The notes under the pieces: generated by a model | Told to the model about the DNA's origin: nothing | The model's database searches: none | Seen by the model: only the letters and a program-made list of their open reading frames with translations | Position numbers and translations under genes: made by a program | NCBI GenBank assembly: GCA_027924585.1 | Contig: BSBM01000386.1 | Coordinates: forward strand, 668,001-732,000 | DNA length: 64,000 bases | Direction: 5' to 3' | Source: Larix kaempferi | Taxonomy: Eukaryota > Streptophyta > Pinopsida > Pinales > Pinaceae | Shown: positions 44,060 to 54,957 of the stretch, one piece after another | Layout: the number at the start of each line of letters is the position of its first letter | Position numbering within the stretch: the first letter of the stretch is position 1

Positions 44060-47000
44060 GAGTAGAGATTAGGGGATCCATATATTTTCATTTGTGACAT
44101 GATCACACTCTAAAATTCCGCAGCTGAGTCCAACACCTTTGTTGGCCATGATATCTACCTGCCTATTTAGGCCTCTTAAGATGTGGAGAAAGTTGATGTC
44201 TTATAATTTCTTTGCAATGTTATTAAGGAGAAGGTGCATCTTTTTGGAGGAGCTCTTCCAGCTTTTAACTATATTTCTAGCTTCTCTTGTGACAATTAGC
44301 GAGTCACCTATAACCACACATTCCTCAATTCCTAGGTCTCTAGCAAGCTCTAGACCTTTGATAAGGGCGAGCCATTCCGCTCCATTGTTAGTCTTTCTTT
44401 TGATGCCCCAAGCAAATTCTCTCTGCTTGTTCCCCTTGGAGTCAAAGATAACTCCGCCCGCACCAGCCAACCCTGGGTTTCCTTTCGAGGCACTATCAAA
44501 GAACAGAGAGCTGCGTCTTATCTTAGACCACCACCTTTGAAAGTCATCCCTACTCATCCTCAATTTACAACTCGGGGATCTTTGTTTCTTTGGGGGCTTT
44601 ATCCAGAAGAGGGAGGGAGGTGGCACAAGGAAATATGCCATCCAAGCTCTTTCCTCGACAGTTAAAGGCTCCTTATTTATGCTTAGCATTCCTCTCGCAA
44701 ACAAAGCTTCCACCCAAAGTGCCTTGGTTGAGGTAGAAACCCTGCAAGGGCTCGAGGAAATTCCTTCGAATATTTCTTTGTTTCTAGACGTCCAAATTTT
44801 CTAGCATATGTATCTAAGGAGTGCTTCCCAGGCTCTAGCAAAGTCTGATTTATGAATTAAGGAACCTTGTTAATAATCTTTCCAGTTCATAGGCATTATA
44901 ATGTTTACATTGAGACTTTGAAAGGCGTAGCTCCAAACCTCCTGACAGAATTTACATTCAAGGAAGGTATGCTCCAGGGATTCTTTTGACTCTTTACAGA
45001 GAATGCAACGGAGAGGCCCTTCAATCCCATGCTTTCGTAGGTTCTCAGCAGTTAAGGTTTTTCGGTGGGCAAGAACCCAGAAGAAGACATTTACCTTTGG
45101 CAAACCATCGTTGCAACAGATCTTTCTCCATTTGACATCCTTTTTGTTTCTGTTCCTGCTATTGTAAACTTGACAATATCCTTTTTTTATTGAGTAAGCA
45201 TCCATCTTTCCCCAACCCCTTTTGTCATTGAGATTTATGTGGATTGGGTTCTACTCATGCAATAGAGAGAGAAAAGCGTTGTAGTCAGAATGCAAGTGCG
45301 CTGGAAGCTCACGATTCTTCCACCCGGCCCATCTTCCACTGGTGGTCCAAGAGGAGATGTCAAAGAGAGAACTGATGTTATTAAGATCAAACCAATCCTT
45401 GAGTTCTTTTAGCTCATGCCAAAAGTTAACTGGGGAATTCAATCCGAGTTTGTCATGACAGATCTTGATCTGTTTACCATTTCCTGCTATCCAATGGATT
45501 TTTTCTTGAATGATGAAGGCCGCCTTTTTGCAGAGATCCCAGATGGGGGTCCCATTTTTATTCATGTCCATTTCCTCCACACATCGACTTCTAGTTCCTG
45601 TCATATATTTTTTTTGTAGAAATTTTTTCCACCGGGTGTTCTCTCCTGAAGAAATTCTCCATAAGATTTTTGCTCCGAGTGCTAGATTCATAATTATTGG
45701 GTCTTTTACTCTAGCTCCTCCACAGTTCTTCGGGCTGCAAACTGTATCCCAATTTATCAAATGAAATTTCCTAGTGTTGCTTGCCTTGCCACCTTGCCAA
45801 AGGAATTTTTGAATTTCTCTGTTGATTTCCTGAATAATTTGAATTGGTGCTAAGGATATCGAGCAGGCATAAATCGGGTAAGCAGACATGATTGAATTTA
45901 TGAGAACAAGTTTTCCAATAGGGTTAAGCCATCTGAAACCCCAAGAAGTAATTTTCTTTTTTATTTTTTTAATCAAGCCTTACCATTCCGTCTTCTTTTT
46001 TTCCCTTTGAAAATGGGTATGCCCAAACAGCCAAAGGAGTTCCAGGTTGTTATCCCTTCAAATCCAAGAATTCTTGAGATCCTTTCCATAGTTCCAGGAG
46101 GACAATTCCACCCATAAAATTTGGATTTAGTTGCATTTACCTTGCCATCTGAAGCTTTTAGGAAGGTGGAGAGGGCTCTTTTGAACCTTTCTGCAATGAT
46201 AGTGGAAGCACCCCCAAGAAAGATGGTGTCATCAGCAAATTGAGCATGGTTTGCAGCTCTGACAACTCTGGCAATTTTCAGGCCTTTTAAATCCTCAATG
46301 TCTTGAAGATGCTAGAGCTTACAACTCATAGAGTCTATGACCAAAATGTAAAGGTATGGAGAAAGAGGACATACTTGGCGGATTCTCCTAGAGGCTTGGA
46401 AAAACTTGGTTGGTCTACCATTAACTAGGGGGCAATCCAGGGGCTGCTAGCGCAAGCCTTAACCCACCTGACAAACCTTTTGGAGAAGCCAAACTTTGAC
46501 ATAATTTCAAAAAGGAAGAAATGATTTACTCTATCGAAAGCATTTTCCATGTCAAGTTTAATAGCCATACCTTGTTGTTTACGCTCCAGGATGGATTTGA
46601 TGGCCTCCTAAACAATAATGATACTATCAAGGATTTGACGCCCAACAATGAAGCCTCCTTGAGATTCCGAAATTAGATGACCCATAACTTTCTTCATTCT
46701 GGTGGCCAGGATTTTTGAGAGAATTTTGTAACAGGTGTTACAGAGTGAAATGGGCCTAAAGCGATCAATTGATAAAGGGTTCTTTTCTTTTGGAATCAAG
46801 GCGAGGAAAGAAGAATTAGTGCCCCCCCCTATCTTCTCCTTTTTCCTCATCCAATTTAGCATTTTCTTCAAACCTTCCTTGATGATATCCCAAGCTGCTC
46901 TATAAAAGTTTATAGTAAAGCCATTAGGTCCAGGAGCCTTGTCATCATGCAAGGACCAAATAGCTTCTTTGATTTCAAATTCCATAATGGGTTTTGAAAG

Positions 47001-48378
47001 ATCCCTATTTTCCAAATCCGAGACGAGAGAAGGAATACCTGAGAGAAGGTCAGCCTGAGCTAAGGGGTCAGTTTCATCTTTGTCCAAGTAGAGCTCCCGA
47101 AAGTGCTGAAAAATGTGGGACTTGATTTCCTCCTGATTTACAATTCGAGATCCGTCTTTATCTTTGAGTTCTTTGATCATATTGAAATTGAGCCTTGATT
47201 TTGTTTGTTTTTTAAAATATTCTGTCTTATTATCCCCTCCTTTTAGCCAGAGTTGCCTTGATTTTGTTTGTTTGTGAAAATAATCTGTGTTACTATCCCC
47301 TCCTTTTAGCTAGAGTTGCCTAGACTTTATTCTCCACTCCTCTTCCTCTTTTCTTGATGCACTGAGAATCTTTCTATTCAGCTCTTGTTCTTGGCAGATG
47401 AGCGATGGGGTGATTTCATCTTTTTCCATATTGGATTGCAACGCTGCAAGACCAATTTGGAATTGGTTTTTCATATGTCCAGGGCCTTTGTATTCCAGTT
47501 TTGCCCAGCTCTTTAGCACATAACACACACTTCTAAGCTTGTTTTCCCAAATGTAGCTAGGAGAGCCAATACAGGGATAATTCCAAGTGGATTTTACTAA
47601 GTCCGGAGCTTTCGCATCATGGAGCTAGGAAGGATTAAAACGGAAAGGAATGGGGCCAAGATTTGCGAGTGTGGAGAGAGACGGAGAAAGAATTTTATGG
47701 TACGAGACTGTAGAAGGCACCGCAAAGGAGGCAGGGATGAGATCTTTTTGCAGAAAAAGAGGTGCTAACCAAGAAATGATCTAGCCTAGCCGCTATGTGT
47801 CCCACACCCACCCTTTTTTTGCTCCACGTGAACTTTTCATTCTTTAATGGCGGATCCAGCAAATATAAATCTGTAATCAAGTCTTCCAATTTTTCCCCAA
47901 ATGGGTCTCTAACTCTAGAGTCGTCATGTTTCTTAGCCTGAGATTTAGTTGTGTTAAAATCTCCAGCAAGGATGAAGTCCTTCCCTTTTAAAACCTCTCT
48001 TAGAGAAGAAAGGTTATTCCAGAAAGCTTGCTTGTCTTTATAATGAGTTGGACCATAAATATTACAAACATAAAAGATATTTGGATCATCATTACCATGG
48101 AACTCGGAGAGAATCCAATGATGGCATTCCTTGACATCTGTGATAGCATACTTACTTGAGAAAATAGTCATTATTCCCCCTGATGCTCCTCTGGAGCTAA
48201 TCGCGTTTCCATGGTTGTTTTTCCAAAAGAGATGTGAGAGGGCCATAACCTCCACATCACTCATTTTTGTCTCTTGGATAGGTAGGATATCAGGTCTTTC
48301 TGATTTGATGATGTCTTTCATTGCTTCCACTTTGTTTGTTCCTCCCAGACCCCTACAATTCTAAGAGACAAGTTTCAT
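44060..48378 (-). pseudogene. LINE ORF2: endonuclease, reverse transcriptase, RNase H
   Basis: The ATG at 48378 opens 'MKLVS', then a TAG where Trp is usual before 'NCRGLGG'. AP endonuclease (48330-47695) has 'IQETK' and 'LAGDFNTT'. RT (about 47180-46100) has 'DDKAPGPNGFTINFY', 'ALIPKEKN', 'RPISLCN', 'SQGGFIVGRQ' and the catalytic 'FADD' (about 46225). 'WLNPIGKLVLINS' is at 45930, and a zf-RVT 'CILCKESKESLEHTFLEC' near 45000. RNase H (44530-44120) keeps 'FDSASKGNPG', 'NNGAEWLAL', 'VIGDS' and, after a TAA at 44201, 'RQVDIMANKG'. Several stops and frameshifts make it inactive. RNase H in ORF2 is typical of plant I-clade LINEs. Confidence 0.93.
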
Positions 48379-48481
48379 TACTTCTTCCCAGGTTGAGGGC
48401 CTACTCTAGGCATTCCTTTTGATTTACCTGGGTTTTTGGGGTTTTGGAGAAGCTTTGTTTTGTCAATGCTTCATTGTCTTC

Positions 48482-49724
48482 CTATTTCCAGTTCTCTTTC
48501 TGCCTCCTACTCCCGGTGGTACCTTTGGGATTTTCTGCCTCTGGTATTTGGCGAGGGTCCAGGTTCAAGCAGCTCTTATGAAACTTTTGAAGAGGATTCA
48601 GGAGATATATTAAGAGAGGAGACTTTGTTTTGCTTAACCATTTCAACCCAAGACCCCCTGGAGGTGGGGAACCCTCAAACGTTGGATCTGATATTTCTTC
48701 ACTAATGATTATATTATTAGTTAAGGCATCACAAGGCTCTGAACCCGCTTCAACTAGAGGTACTTCGGACTCAATGATCTCACCTTCTTCTACATTCAAA
48801 GCTATGAATTGATTGCTTGTGGTGAATCCTTTTCCTAACTGGGTTTGTTCTTTGCCGTTCACTTGTTGCGGCTCCTTTGGAACTGAAATTGGTGCAGACA
48901 TTTTCCTTCCTTTTTTCACCTATTGCCACTCTTCTTCTTGGGTTTTCTCTGGATTTTTTTTGGCTTCTTTTGGACAATTTTTGACAAAATGTCCATACTC
49001 ATGGCACTTCTTACATTTGAAGGGAAACTATTCATAATCGACCTTTTGTGAGTATTCCTATCCATCCATGCATAGGATTACTACCTCAGGTAGACCCTTC
49101 TCTAGGTCTAGCTCCACGCAGATCCTTGCGTAAGAGAAAATAGGGCCTTTTGGTTCTTCCTTGTCGATGTATTTCCCAAAAGAGTTTCCTATTTCCTGAA
49201 GGGATTCGTCATTCTAGCAATGTAAGGGGAGATGGGGTAATCGGACCCATACTGGAACTGCAGAAGGCACATCTTTTTTCTGGGTCAAAGGATAAAGTCT
49301 AGCGGTTAAGGTAAAGCCCCCGAGGGCCCATGAAGTAAGGCCCACTTCGAAAAATAATATCTTTGTCCTCCTTGTTTTCAAACAGAAAAGTGAAGAATCC
49401 TTTGCCACAGAATTAGTGTTGTAAACCTCTTGAGATTAATGGCATCCAATTTTTTTTAACCCAAGTATCTATAGTCTTTGGCGATGGCCAAATCCCAGTA
49501 AATTGGCTGATCAATCCATGTTCACTCATATCTAGGGCTTTCAGCCTTGAAGCGGTCGACATGATCTGAATCCCTGGAGCATCCGCTCGCTTGACAAAGC
49601 CATCTCCAGCACTGGGTGCAGAGGGGGGAGGAGGAGGCGTAGAGACCACCAGTGCCCTGAAGGCCACGTCCAAAAGCCTCCTGCGTTTCTCCGGACTCGG
49701 ATCCGGAGGGGGTTCCATCCCCAA
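48482..49724 (-). pseudogene. LINE ORF1: DUF4283 and CCHC protein
   Basis: From an ATG at 49724 the frame begins with a Pro-rich stretch and 'IGIWPSPKTID'-like DUF4283 sequence. A stop at 49413 breaks it; 'PVWVRLPHLPLHC' resumes near 49235. A knuckle 'CKKCHEYGHFVKNC' (C-X2-C-X4-H-X4-C) is at about 48975-49015. A charged tail from 48919 to 48482 ends about 100 bases before ORF2. ORF1 of plant LINEs binds the element RNA. Several frameshifts are present. Confidence 0.85.
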
Positions 49725-49869
49725 ATCGCAGGGGAGGCAGCGAGAGATGAAACCCTATCCAAGCCCGTGAGTTGCTCACTGGTCGCTGAGCAACACAAAA
49801 AATTCTTTGGACTCCAAGGTTTTTAGGAAAACATTATGAGGTCTTTTTGTTTGACAGAATTATTATTAA

Positions 49870-49905
49870 CGTATATATTTGTTTATTATTTTTATGTTCG
49901 TAACA
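49870..49905 (-). repeat. 3' LTR of Z, proximal part
   Basis: It continues from the LINE duplication to the terminal GTAACA (minus TGTTAC), then the polypurine tract 49906-49920. Confidence 0.8.
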
Positions 49906-50486
49906 TTGCCCTTCCCTTAAGGGCATCTTTGTCCTCAAAGCTGAGTGTGTTGATGTCCTCTTTTATTCTGGCTTTGTGTCGAATTGATGACTTGAGACAT
50001 GCAATTTTGATTACAACCACTGCTTCATTTTGTTTCTGTTGTTTTGGAATCTGTATTATATACTTGGTGAAGTTTCATTTAAGCTTTTGTCGCTTGTGTG
50101 GTTGTAGCTTTTAACTATTTTTGTCATCAATTGAACATACTTGATAGACTTGATAGACTTGACAACAATAATTATTTTCGTGATGTCATTCCCAACATAT
50201 TTTGTGCAAGTTCCTTTGAAAGGTATCTTTGTACTTATAATGCTCACAAAAACACCAATCTTATCTTGCGTCTGATTAATCTTATAGATGTTCCCATTGA
50301 TATTTTTCATAATGGTCCTTGTGCCGACATCCGTCCTTTGCGCTTTTTTTATTGTGACATTCTTTTCGATGCTTCAAGATATTCGTTATTGTCAACAATA
50401 ATGGCTTGAATCTCATCATAATCTTGCTCAAGATCATCTTCATCTTTATCAAATATATAATTGTTGTTTTCGTCATTGCTATGATA

Positions 50487-51129
50487 TTATGTATCCTTAT
50501 CTTGCTTATTATCTTGATCGATATCATTAATCTCATCCTGGTTGACATAAGGGTTTTCTGTATCTTCCTCTCTTTCATCCTCTTTAAAAATATGCCATCT
50601 TTTTTTTCCAGCTTCCTCTCCATCAATATCCTTGTCGGAAGTTGGTGGATTGGGAGATGCTTTATACAGAGATGATGTCAATGGGGATGTAGTTGTGGAT
50701 GAGGCAAACGACATACTCAAAGTACTTTGTTTATTTGTTGTTGGCAAGTGGTACCCCATACTTGTAGGGTTTGCCTTTGGCTAATAAACCACGAGGCAGG
50801 GGCATCTAAGCCATCAAAATCACCTGGGGATCGCACCCGGCCTAGACCGCACCAACCCTTAACATGGCTGAATTTTTGGTATCCGCGAGGTTTCAAACTG
50901 GTGACCACTTAGCTTAGGGTTGTCTTAACTCATCACCCACCACCGACTGTTCTACATCTCGTGGATTACTCAAAGTACTTTGTTGTATAGGGGGAATACT
51001 AGACTTATAATTTTCCATCCTCTTTATGATAGCGTCTATCTTGATGTTCAACCTTGTCTCGAATTTCTCGAATTGGGTTTTTAATCATGTCATTATTGTA
51101 ATATGTAGATTCATATATTGTGACGCCAT
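50487..51129 (-). pseudogene. gag-like remnant of Z, split by a SINE
   Basis: An ATG at 51129 begins 'MASQYMNLHITIMT', then a TGA, then a helix 'TQFEKFETRLNIKIDAI'. The SINE splits the frame at 50966. After it come Ser/Thr-rich and acidic stretches ('EEAGKKRWHIFKEDERE') to 50487. Helical start and charged body suggest gag; no zinc knuckle was found. The next 550 bases to 49921 have only short fragments and the common gypsy ending 'RTKMPLREG'. Confidence 0.5.
50732..50966 (-). mobile_element. tRNA-derived SINE
   Basis: The 235-bp insert is flanked by a perfect 18-bp direct repeat TACTCAAAGTACTTTGTT (50714-50731 and 50967-50984). On the minus strand a B-box-like 'GTTTGAAACC' and an A-box-like segment lie near the 5' end, and the 3' end is (CAA)-rich. 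These are the hallmarks of a plant SINE. It lies inside the gag remnant of Z. Confidence 0.85.
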
Positions 51130-51130
51130 T

Positions 51131-51328
51131 TTGCATTTTATGAAAAATAAATAAATATAATTATAATAATAGTTATTAAATAATAATATTATTATATTTT
51201 ATTATAATGTTTTAAATATAATATTATTAATTATTATATTTGATAATTATTTGTAATAATAAGAATTTAAAAGTAATTAGGGTTACTTTATAACCCATTC
51301 TATATCTCATTTTATCTCACTATTAGTA

Positions 51329-51359
<31 letters not shown>

Positions 51360-51749
51360 TATTTATATATTACACTTTTGAAAACCATGCGTGGTTTTAT
51401 AAACCAAGTGTTGGTTTTATAAAACCATGTGTTGGTTTTACCTTCTTCTTTCTTTCTTCTCTCTTTTTTTTTTCTTTCTTTTTACTTTCTTTACTTTTCT
51501 TTTATAAAATACAAGTGTGGTTTTTAAAAAATTGGGTTTTATTCCACGCGAAACAATTATGAAACCCATAATAATTTGGAAAACCCACAATATTCGATAA
51601 ATGATAAAATATAAGATGATGATCATTATTGGCCCACTTAAATATAATTTGGGCTTCAATATTTTAGGAGTCCCATCCTTTCATTATATTTAATATTTAT
51701 TAATTATTATTAACGTATATATGTGTTTATTATTTTTATGTTCGTAACA
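51131..51749 (-). repeat. 5' LTR of Z
   Basis: The right end is TGTTACGAAC on the minus strand. It contains an (AT)14-type microsatellite (about 51328-51356) and three 'aaaccatg(c/t)gt(t)ggttttat' phrases at 51380-51440. The left end is uncertain. Confidence 0.65.
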
Positions 51750-51790
51750 CTCTCCTCATTCTACCAAAGCCTAAGATCACAAATCAACGA

Positions 51791-51802
51791 GCTCTGATAC
51801 CA
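51791..51802 (-). promoter_or_regulatory. primer-binding site of X, initiator tRNA-Met type
   Basis: The minus strand reads TGGTATCAGAGC directly against the right LTR of X. Confidence 0.92.
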
Positions 51803-52074
51803 TGTTGGGATAAGCAGTGTAATCAACATAAGAGAACATATTTCCAAAGAGAGTAGAGGTGGTGTTGAAAGACACTGTAATTGCACTTAAGCACTAGATC
51901 AATGATCCCAATTGTGATGATAAATCGATCAAGAAGATCATCTATGAATAGGTTTCCAGGTAGGAGCCCAACCCAACAATTGTGGTACCAAATGTCCATA
52001 AAAGGTGGATTAAATAGATCCGAAGTGGTTATAAGTCAACAAGATGAGGGTACAATGGACCATAGGTTCCAACA
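51803..52074 (-). repeat. 5' LTR of X
   Basis: 272 bp, TGTTGGGATAAG to GGTTCCAACA on the plus strand, followed by the duplication TTGGT. It matches 14668-14937. Confidence 0.9.
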
Positions 52075-52741
52075 TTGGTCGAGAGGAAGTAAATTGCTTC
52101 CAAGCAAAACCTAAAAATATATTATTAGTTGACACATGAGCTTACTAGCCATATCTTATAATTCAACCTAACCTACATTACTTGACATATAAGTGGAGTG
52201 GTAGACAAACTCGATGCTTACCCTACTGACTCCAAAAAACATCATTTAAGACACTACCCTAAATGTCCCATTCTCTCCACTACGAGCCTATGATTCCTAA
52301 TAATGATGAATCTTGTGAGGGCTTTGAGCATGACAAATATATTTGTTGTTTTTTAATAAGAGGAGAAGAAGAAGAAGTTGCCCTTGGTTCAAAGATCATT
52401 TGACTAAAGGATAATATCTTTCCCAAAGGTCTTGATCCTTTGGAAACCCTATTCTCACCTTCAAATTCCTCTAAAGTCGAGTAATTAAAACGAAGAGACT
52501 TCAAGGTTGAAGGTTGGAGAAACAATTCCTATTAATGTGGGGGTTGAAGAAATACTTATGCTCCTATGCATACAAGCTAGTTGTAACAAAGATGAGAAGC
52601 GAAAGTTCATTGGCTTGTTTCATGAGTTTCATGATATTGTTGTTTAGTCTTACAGTAACGTGGTTGGGTTCAGTCATAATGTCAACATGTTAATCCTATT
52701 ATCAAAGACACCAAACCTATAACACAAAAAATGCCTTGTTA
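52075..52741 (+). pseudogene. Tat-like element Y: RNase H tail, spacer and RT entry
   Basis: The first codons continue the RNase H cut at 14667 ('FQAKPKNILL'). Near 52370-52470 the spacer reads 'LKDNIFPKGLDPLETLF', a motif I know from Tat/Retand-like elements in which the archaeal-type RNase H precedes RT. At 52570-52730 'KFIGLFHEFHDIVV' and 'KDTKPITQK' match the RT entry. Stops are frequent. The right end is cut at 52741 by the gene-fragment segment. Confidence 0.75.
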
Positions 52742-53214
52742 GCCCCTACTCGTAGGAAGCATGGACTATAGGAATTGATTTGATATAATTCTATTACCTT
52801 GGAACAATTTACAATGCGTTTTATACCAAAGTTTTAAACTGATTTTTTCCTCTCGACCAATCCCCAAATTGGAAGCCTTATTTGGCCTCATATCAAGGTA
52901 GAGGCTAGTCGATCGCTCTAATCGCTCCAACTGTTGCGTTGCATGCTTCCAGTGTCATTGTGTTGCATGCCTCCAGCTGTTAACGAGAAGGCCATATGAT
53001 ATGTCACATCAAAATATTTCTAACCTATCCATAGCTAGCATGCCTGTAATGTGTCTAGTGTATTGCGATCATAAACTTGAGTTATATGGCAGCGGGGTTC
53101 TTCTTCATACATCCTCCGTGTTGCGTTGTATGTTTTTATATATCCAATCATTTCTCTACAATGTTGTTGTTTCTTATAAAGCTTTTCTCCAAGATTTCTC
53201 ACGCGACTAGATCC

Positions 53215-54025
53215 ATGAAGGTTTGGATTTTATATTCCATTACATGTTTTACATCTTGTTTTAGTTATATCGCCAATGACTACAGTTTTATGTGAGTTTC
53301 ATCTGGTTGTCATATATTTGTAGGAGATTGTGCTTTCAGTGGACATATCTTGCTCCAAATGCAAGCGGAATACTATGAAGAAAGTTTCCAGTCTCCACGA
53401 TAAAACACATTTAATATGAAACAATCAAAGAGTTCACCATTTTTCTATCTTGAAAGGTCCTAATATATTACATTATATTGCAGGGGTGTTAAGATCCTAA
53501 TGGACGGCCTTCACCAACACCTCGAGGTTTTGGTGTAACGGTTTGTATCATTTGGTATCAGAGCCTCCACCCAGGTTCAAGTCACAGAGTGGGTGGCAAC
53601 GTCGGCATTGCAGTGTTCGCCCGAGGCTCGTACGGCGCAAAGGGGACACCACCGCACGGGTGCACATCCAGCCCAGAGTCTAGACTGCGGAGAGTGGTGG
53701 GATGTTAAGATCCTAATGGACGGCCTTCACTAACACCTCAGGGTTTTGGTGTAACGGTTTGTATCAAGGGGTAAGCTCTGTAGAAGTGGATCCATCTAAC
53801 CATACCCTAATTGTGACTGGGGACGTGGATCCTGTTGAAATTGCAGTCTAAATGAGGAAGTTGAAAAAGAGTGTAGAGACCGTGAATGTTGGGCTTCCTA
53901 AACTGAAGGAGGAGAATAAGGAAGAAGAAGGTAAGGAGGATAACCTGCTCAAAATCTATCCAAAATGCCATGTATGGTATATAAAGGATGATAATATTGA
54001 TTATAATCCATGCTCTATCGTGTAA
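53215..54025 (+). pseudogene. heavy-metal-associated isoprenylated plant protein (HIPP) pseudogene
   Basis: Exon 1 may be just ATGAAG (53215-53220). Exon 2 (53324-53399) encodes the first half of an HMA domain with the metal-binding 'CSKCK'. Exon 3 (53484-53486 plus 53772-54025) gives 'VSSVEVDPSNHTLIVTGDVD', a Lys/Glu-rich tail and the C-terminal CaaX-type 'NPCSIV', a prenylation signal. HIPPs are small metal-binding membrane-associated proteins with this exon layout. Damage: a SMART element at the start of exon 3, a TAA after 'EIAV', and exon 2 followed by AT instead of the GT donor. Introns are kept, so it is a DNA-level copy, not a processed one. Confidence 0.85.
53487..53766 (+). mobile_element. 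SMART-like mini LTR element (280 bp)
   Basis: Two 64-bp terminal repeats (53487-53550 and 53703-53766; two or three differences) start TGTTAAGATCC and end TTTGTATCA. TGGTATCAGAGC lies two bases after the first and 'gcggagagtggtggga' just before the second. AGGGG is duplicated at 53482-53486 and 53767-53771. The size and layout match the SMART class of very small plant LTR elements described in rice and other plants. It has no coding capacity. Confidence 0.95.
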
Positions 54026-54358
54026 TTGTGTATCTTGTAATTGTTGCAGATGACATTATTTAAATCAATGGTTTGCTTGTGCTTCTCTTCGTTGTTGGGA
54101 AGCCTTTCTCCCAGATTTCATCTCTTCGTGCACGAAATTGAATGGATTATTCGTCTTTCCTTCACGGAATTGGACAACACCTTCTTTATGAGACTGAACG
54201 TATCCTTACTGGTGGCAGATTTAATGTCAAAGGATCCATATTGCATAAACTCATTTCTTGGTATACAAGGAAAATCTTGTTCTTTTCATGTCTGTCATTA
54301 ACGAAATTTCTTCTTAATCTCAACCATGAGCTCCTATTTCCTGTACATGACATTGTAG

Positions 54359-54957
54359 ATTGCTCCTACTGAATTAGAAGCACTTCTACTTTCTCAATAT
54401 AAGATTTCCGATGTTGTAGTAATCCTGTAAGTACAATGTTTCATTCTACTCAGATTTTACCATTTACTTCAGAGCAATTCTTTCCATTTTGAAACTATAA
54501 TATACACATTAGTATTAATAATTCTTGAATACAAAATATTAGTTTATATGGTGTATGATAGGTACATCGTTGAAATTATTACACATGGTTGCAGGTTTCC
54601 AAACAAAGAAGCTGGCTAGTTCCCAATGGCATACATTGTGAGTAAACTAGGAAGCACACTTTCCGAAACCAGTGTCATCAAGTTTGTAGCTCAGCAGGTA
54701 ATTTGCATTGTAAATCCTGTATACTTCTACCAATGGTGTTTTTGAGAATTACAAGCTATTTCTTCATACATCTCAAATGTTGCCACTATTATTAGTAGCG
54801 TGAAACATATCTTGATTCTTCTTGGTTTGTGTCTGTCTTCATAGGTGGCACCATACAAGAAGGTTCGTCGAGTAGATTTTGTAAGTGAGATTCCAAATAT
54901 GCATCAGGAAAGATATTGAGAAAGGACTTGATTAAATTGAAAACCTCCAAACGTTGA
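54359..54957 (+). pseudogene. 4-coumarate:CoA ligase-like gene, last three exons
   Basis: Exons 54359-54426, 54595-54697 and 54845-54957 are each bounded by AG and GT. Exon 1 gives 'IAPTELEALLLSQYKISD', exon 2 'FPMAYIVSKLGSTLSET' and 'VIKFVAQQ', exon 3 'VAPYKKVRRVDFVSEIP' and, after a one-base deletion, 'ASGKILRKDLIKL'. The last is the A10 motif with the catalytic Lys of adenylate-forming enzymes. 4CL activates hydroxycinnamates or fatty acids with CoA. Damage: TAG in exon 2 (Gln position) and the frameshift in exon 3. The upstream exons with the AMP-binding core are absent. 54026-54358 is unrecognised. Confidence 0.88.

Larger units (their letters stand above)
42736..49858 (-). mobile_element. 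LINE (I-type with RNase H), 7.1 kb
   Basis: The minus-strand order is ORF1 (DUF4283 and CCHC), ORF2 (AP endonuclease, RT, zf-RVT, RNase H), a third ORF, then a short poly-A (T9 at 42736-42744). ATTATTATTAA flanks both sides (42725-42735 and 49859-49869), an 11-bp target duplication. The length and the complete domain set suggest a full-length insertion, later broken by stops and frameshifts. Confidence 0.93.
42500..51749 (-). mobile_element. gypsy element Z, short non-autonomous element with LINE and SINE inside
   Basis: The LTR start TGTTACGAACATAAAAATA occurs on the minus strand at 51749 and again at 49905, where a TTAAGGGAAGGGCAA purine tract precedes it. The LTR sequences to the left of both match over at least 200 bp ('gataaaatataagatgatg', 'atttaatatttattaatt'). 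The interior, 49921 to about 51129, holds only a broken gag-like frame. The left boundary and target duplication were not resolved, so the 42500 start is approximate. Confidence 0.7.
14668..52074 (-). mobile_element. LTR retrotransposon X, host of most nested insertions
   Basis: Matching LTRs of 270 and 272 bp (14668-14937 and 51803-52074) are in the same orientation and flanked by a perfect duplication TTGGT (14663-14667 and 52075-52079). A TGGTATCAGAGC primer site lies on the minus strand directly inside the right LTR, and a 'GAGGGGG' purine tract directly inside the left LTR. X's own sequence survives at 14938-16037, 18996-19075, 41743 to about 42500, and 51750-51802; the first three share an unusual GTCGA-rich texture. 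It is cut by copia B, gypsy G and gypsy Z. Only a weak, broken copia-like hinge (about 15850-16030, minus) hints at its class. Confidence 0.88.

Noticed and set aside
54041-54358. Possible upstream 4CL exon
   Set aside because: No frame gives the expected 'TGD' or 'KYKG' motifs that precede the exon at 54359.
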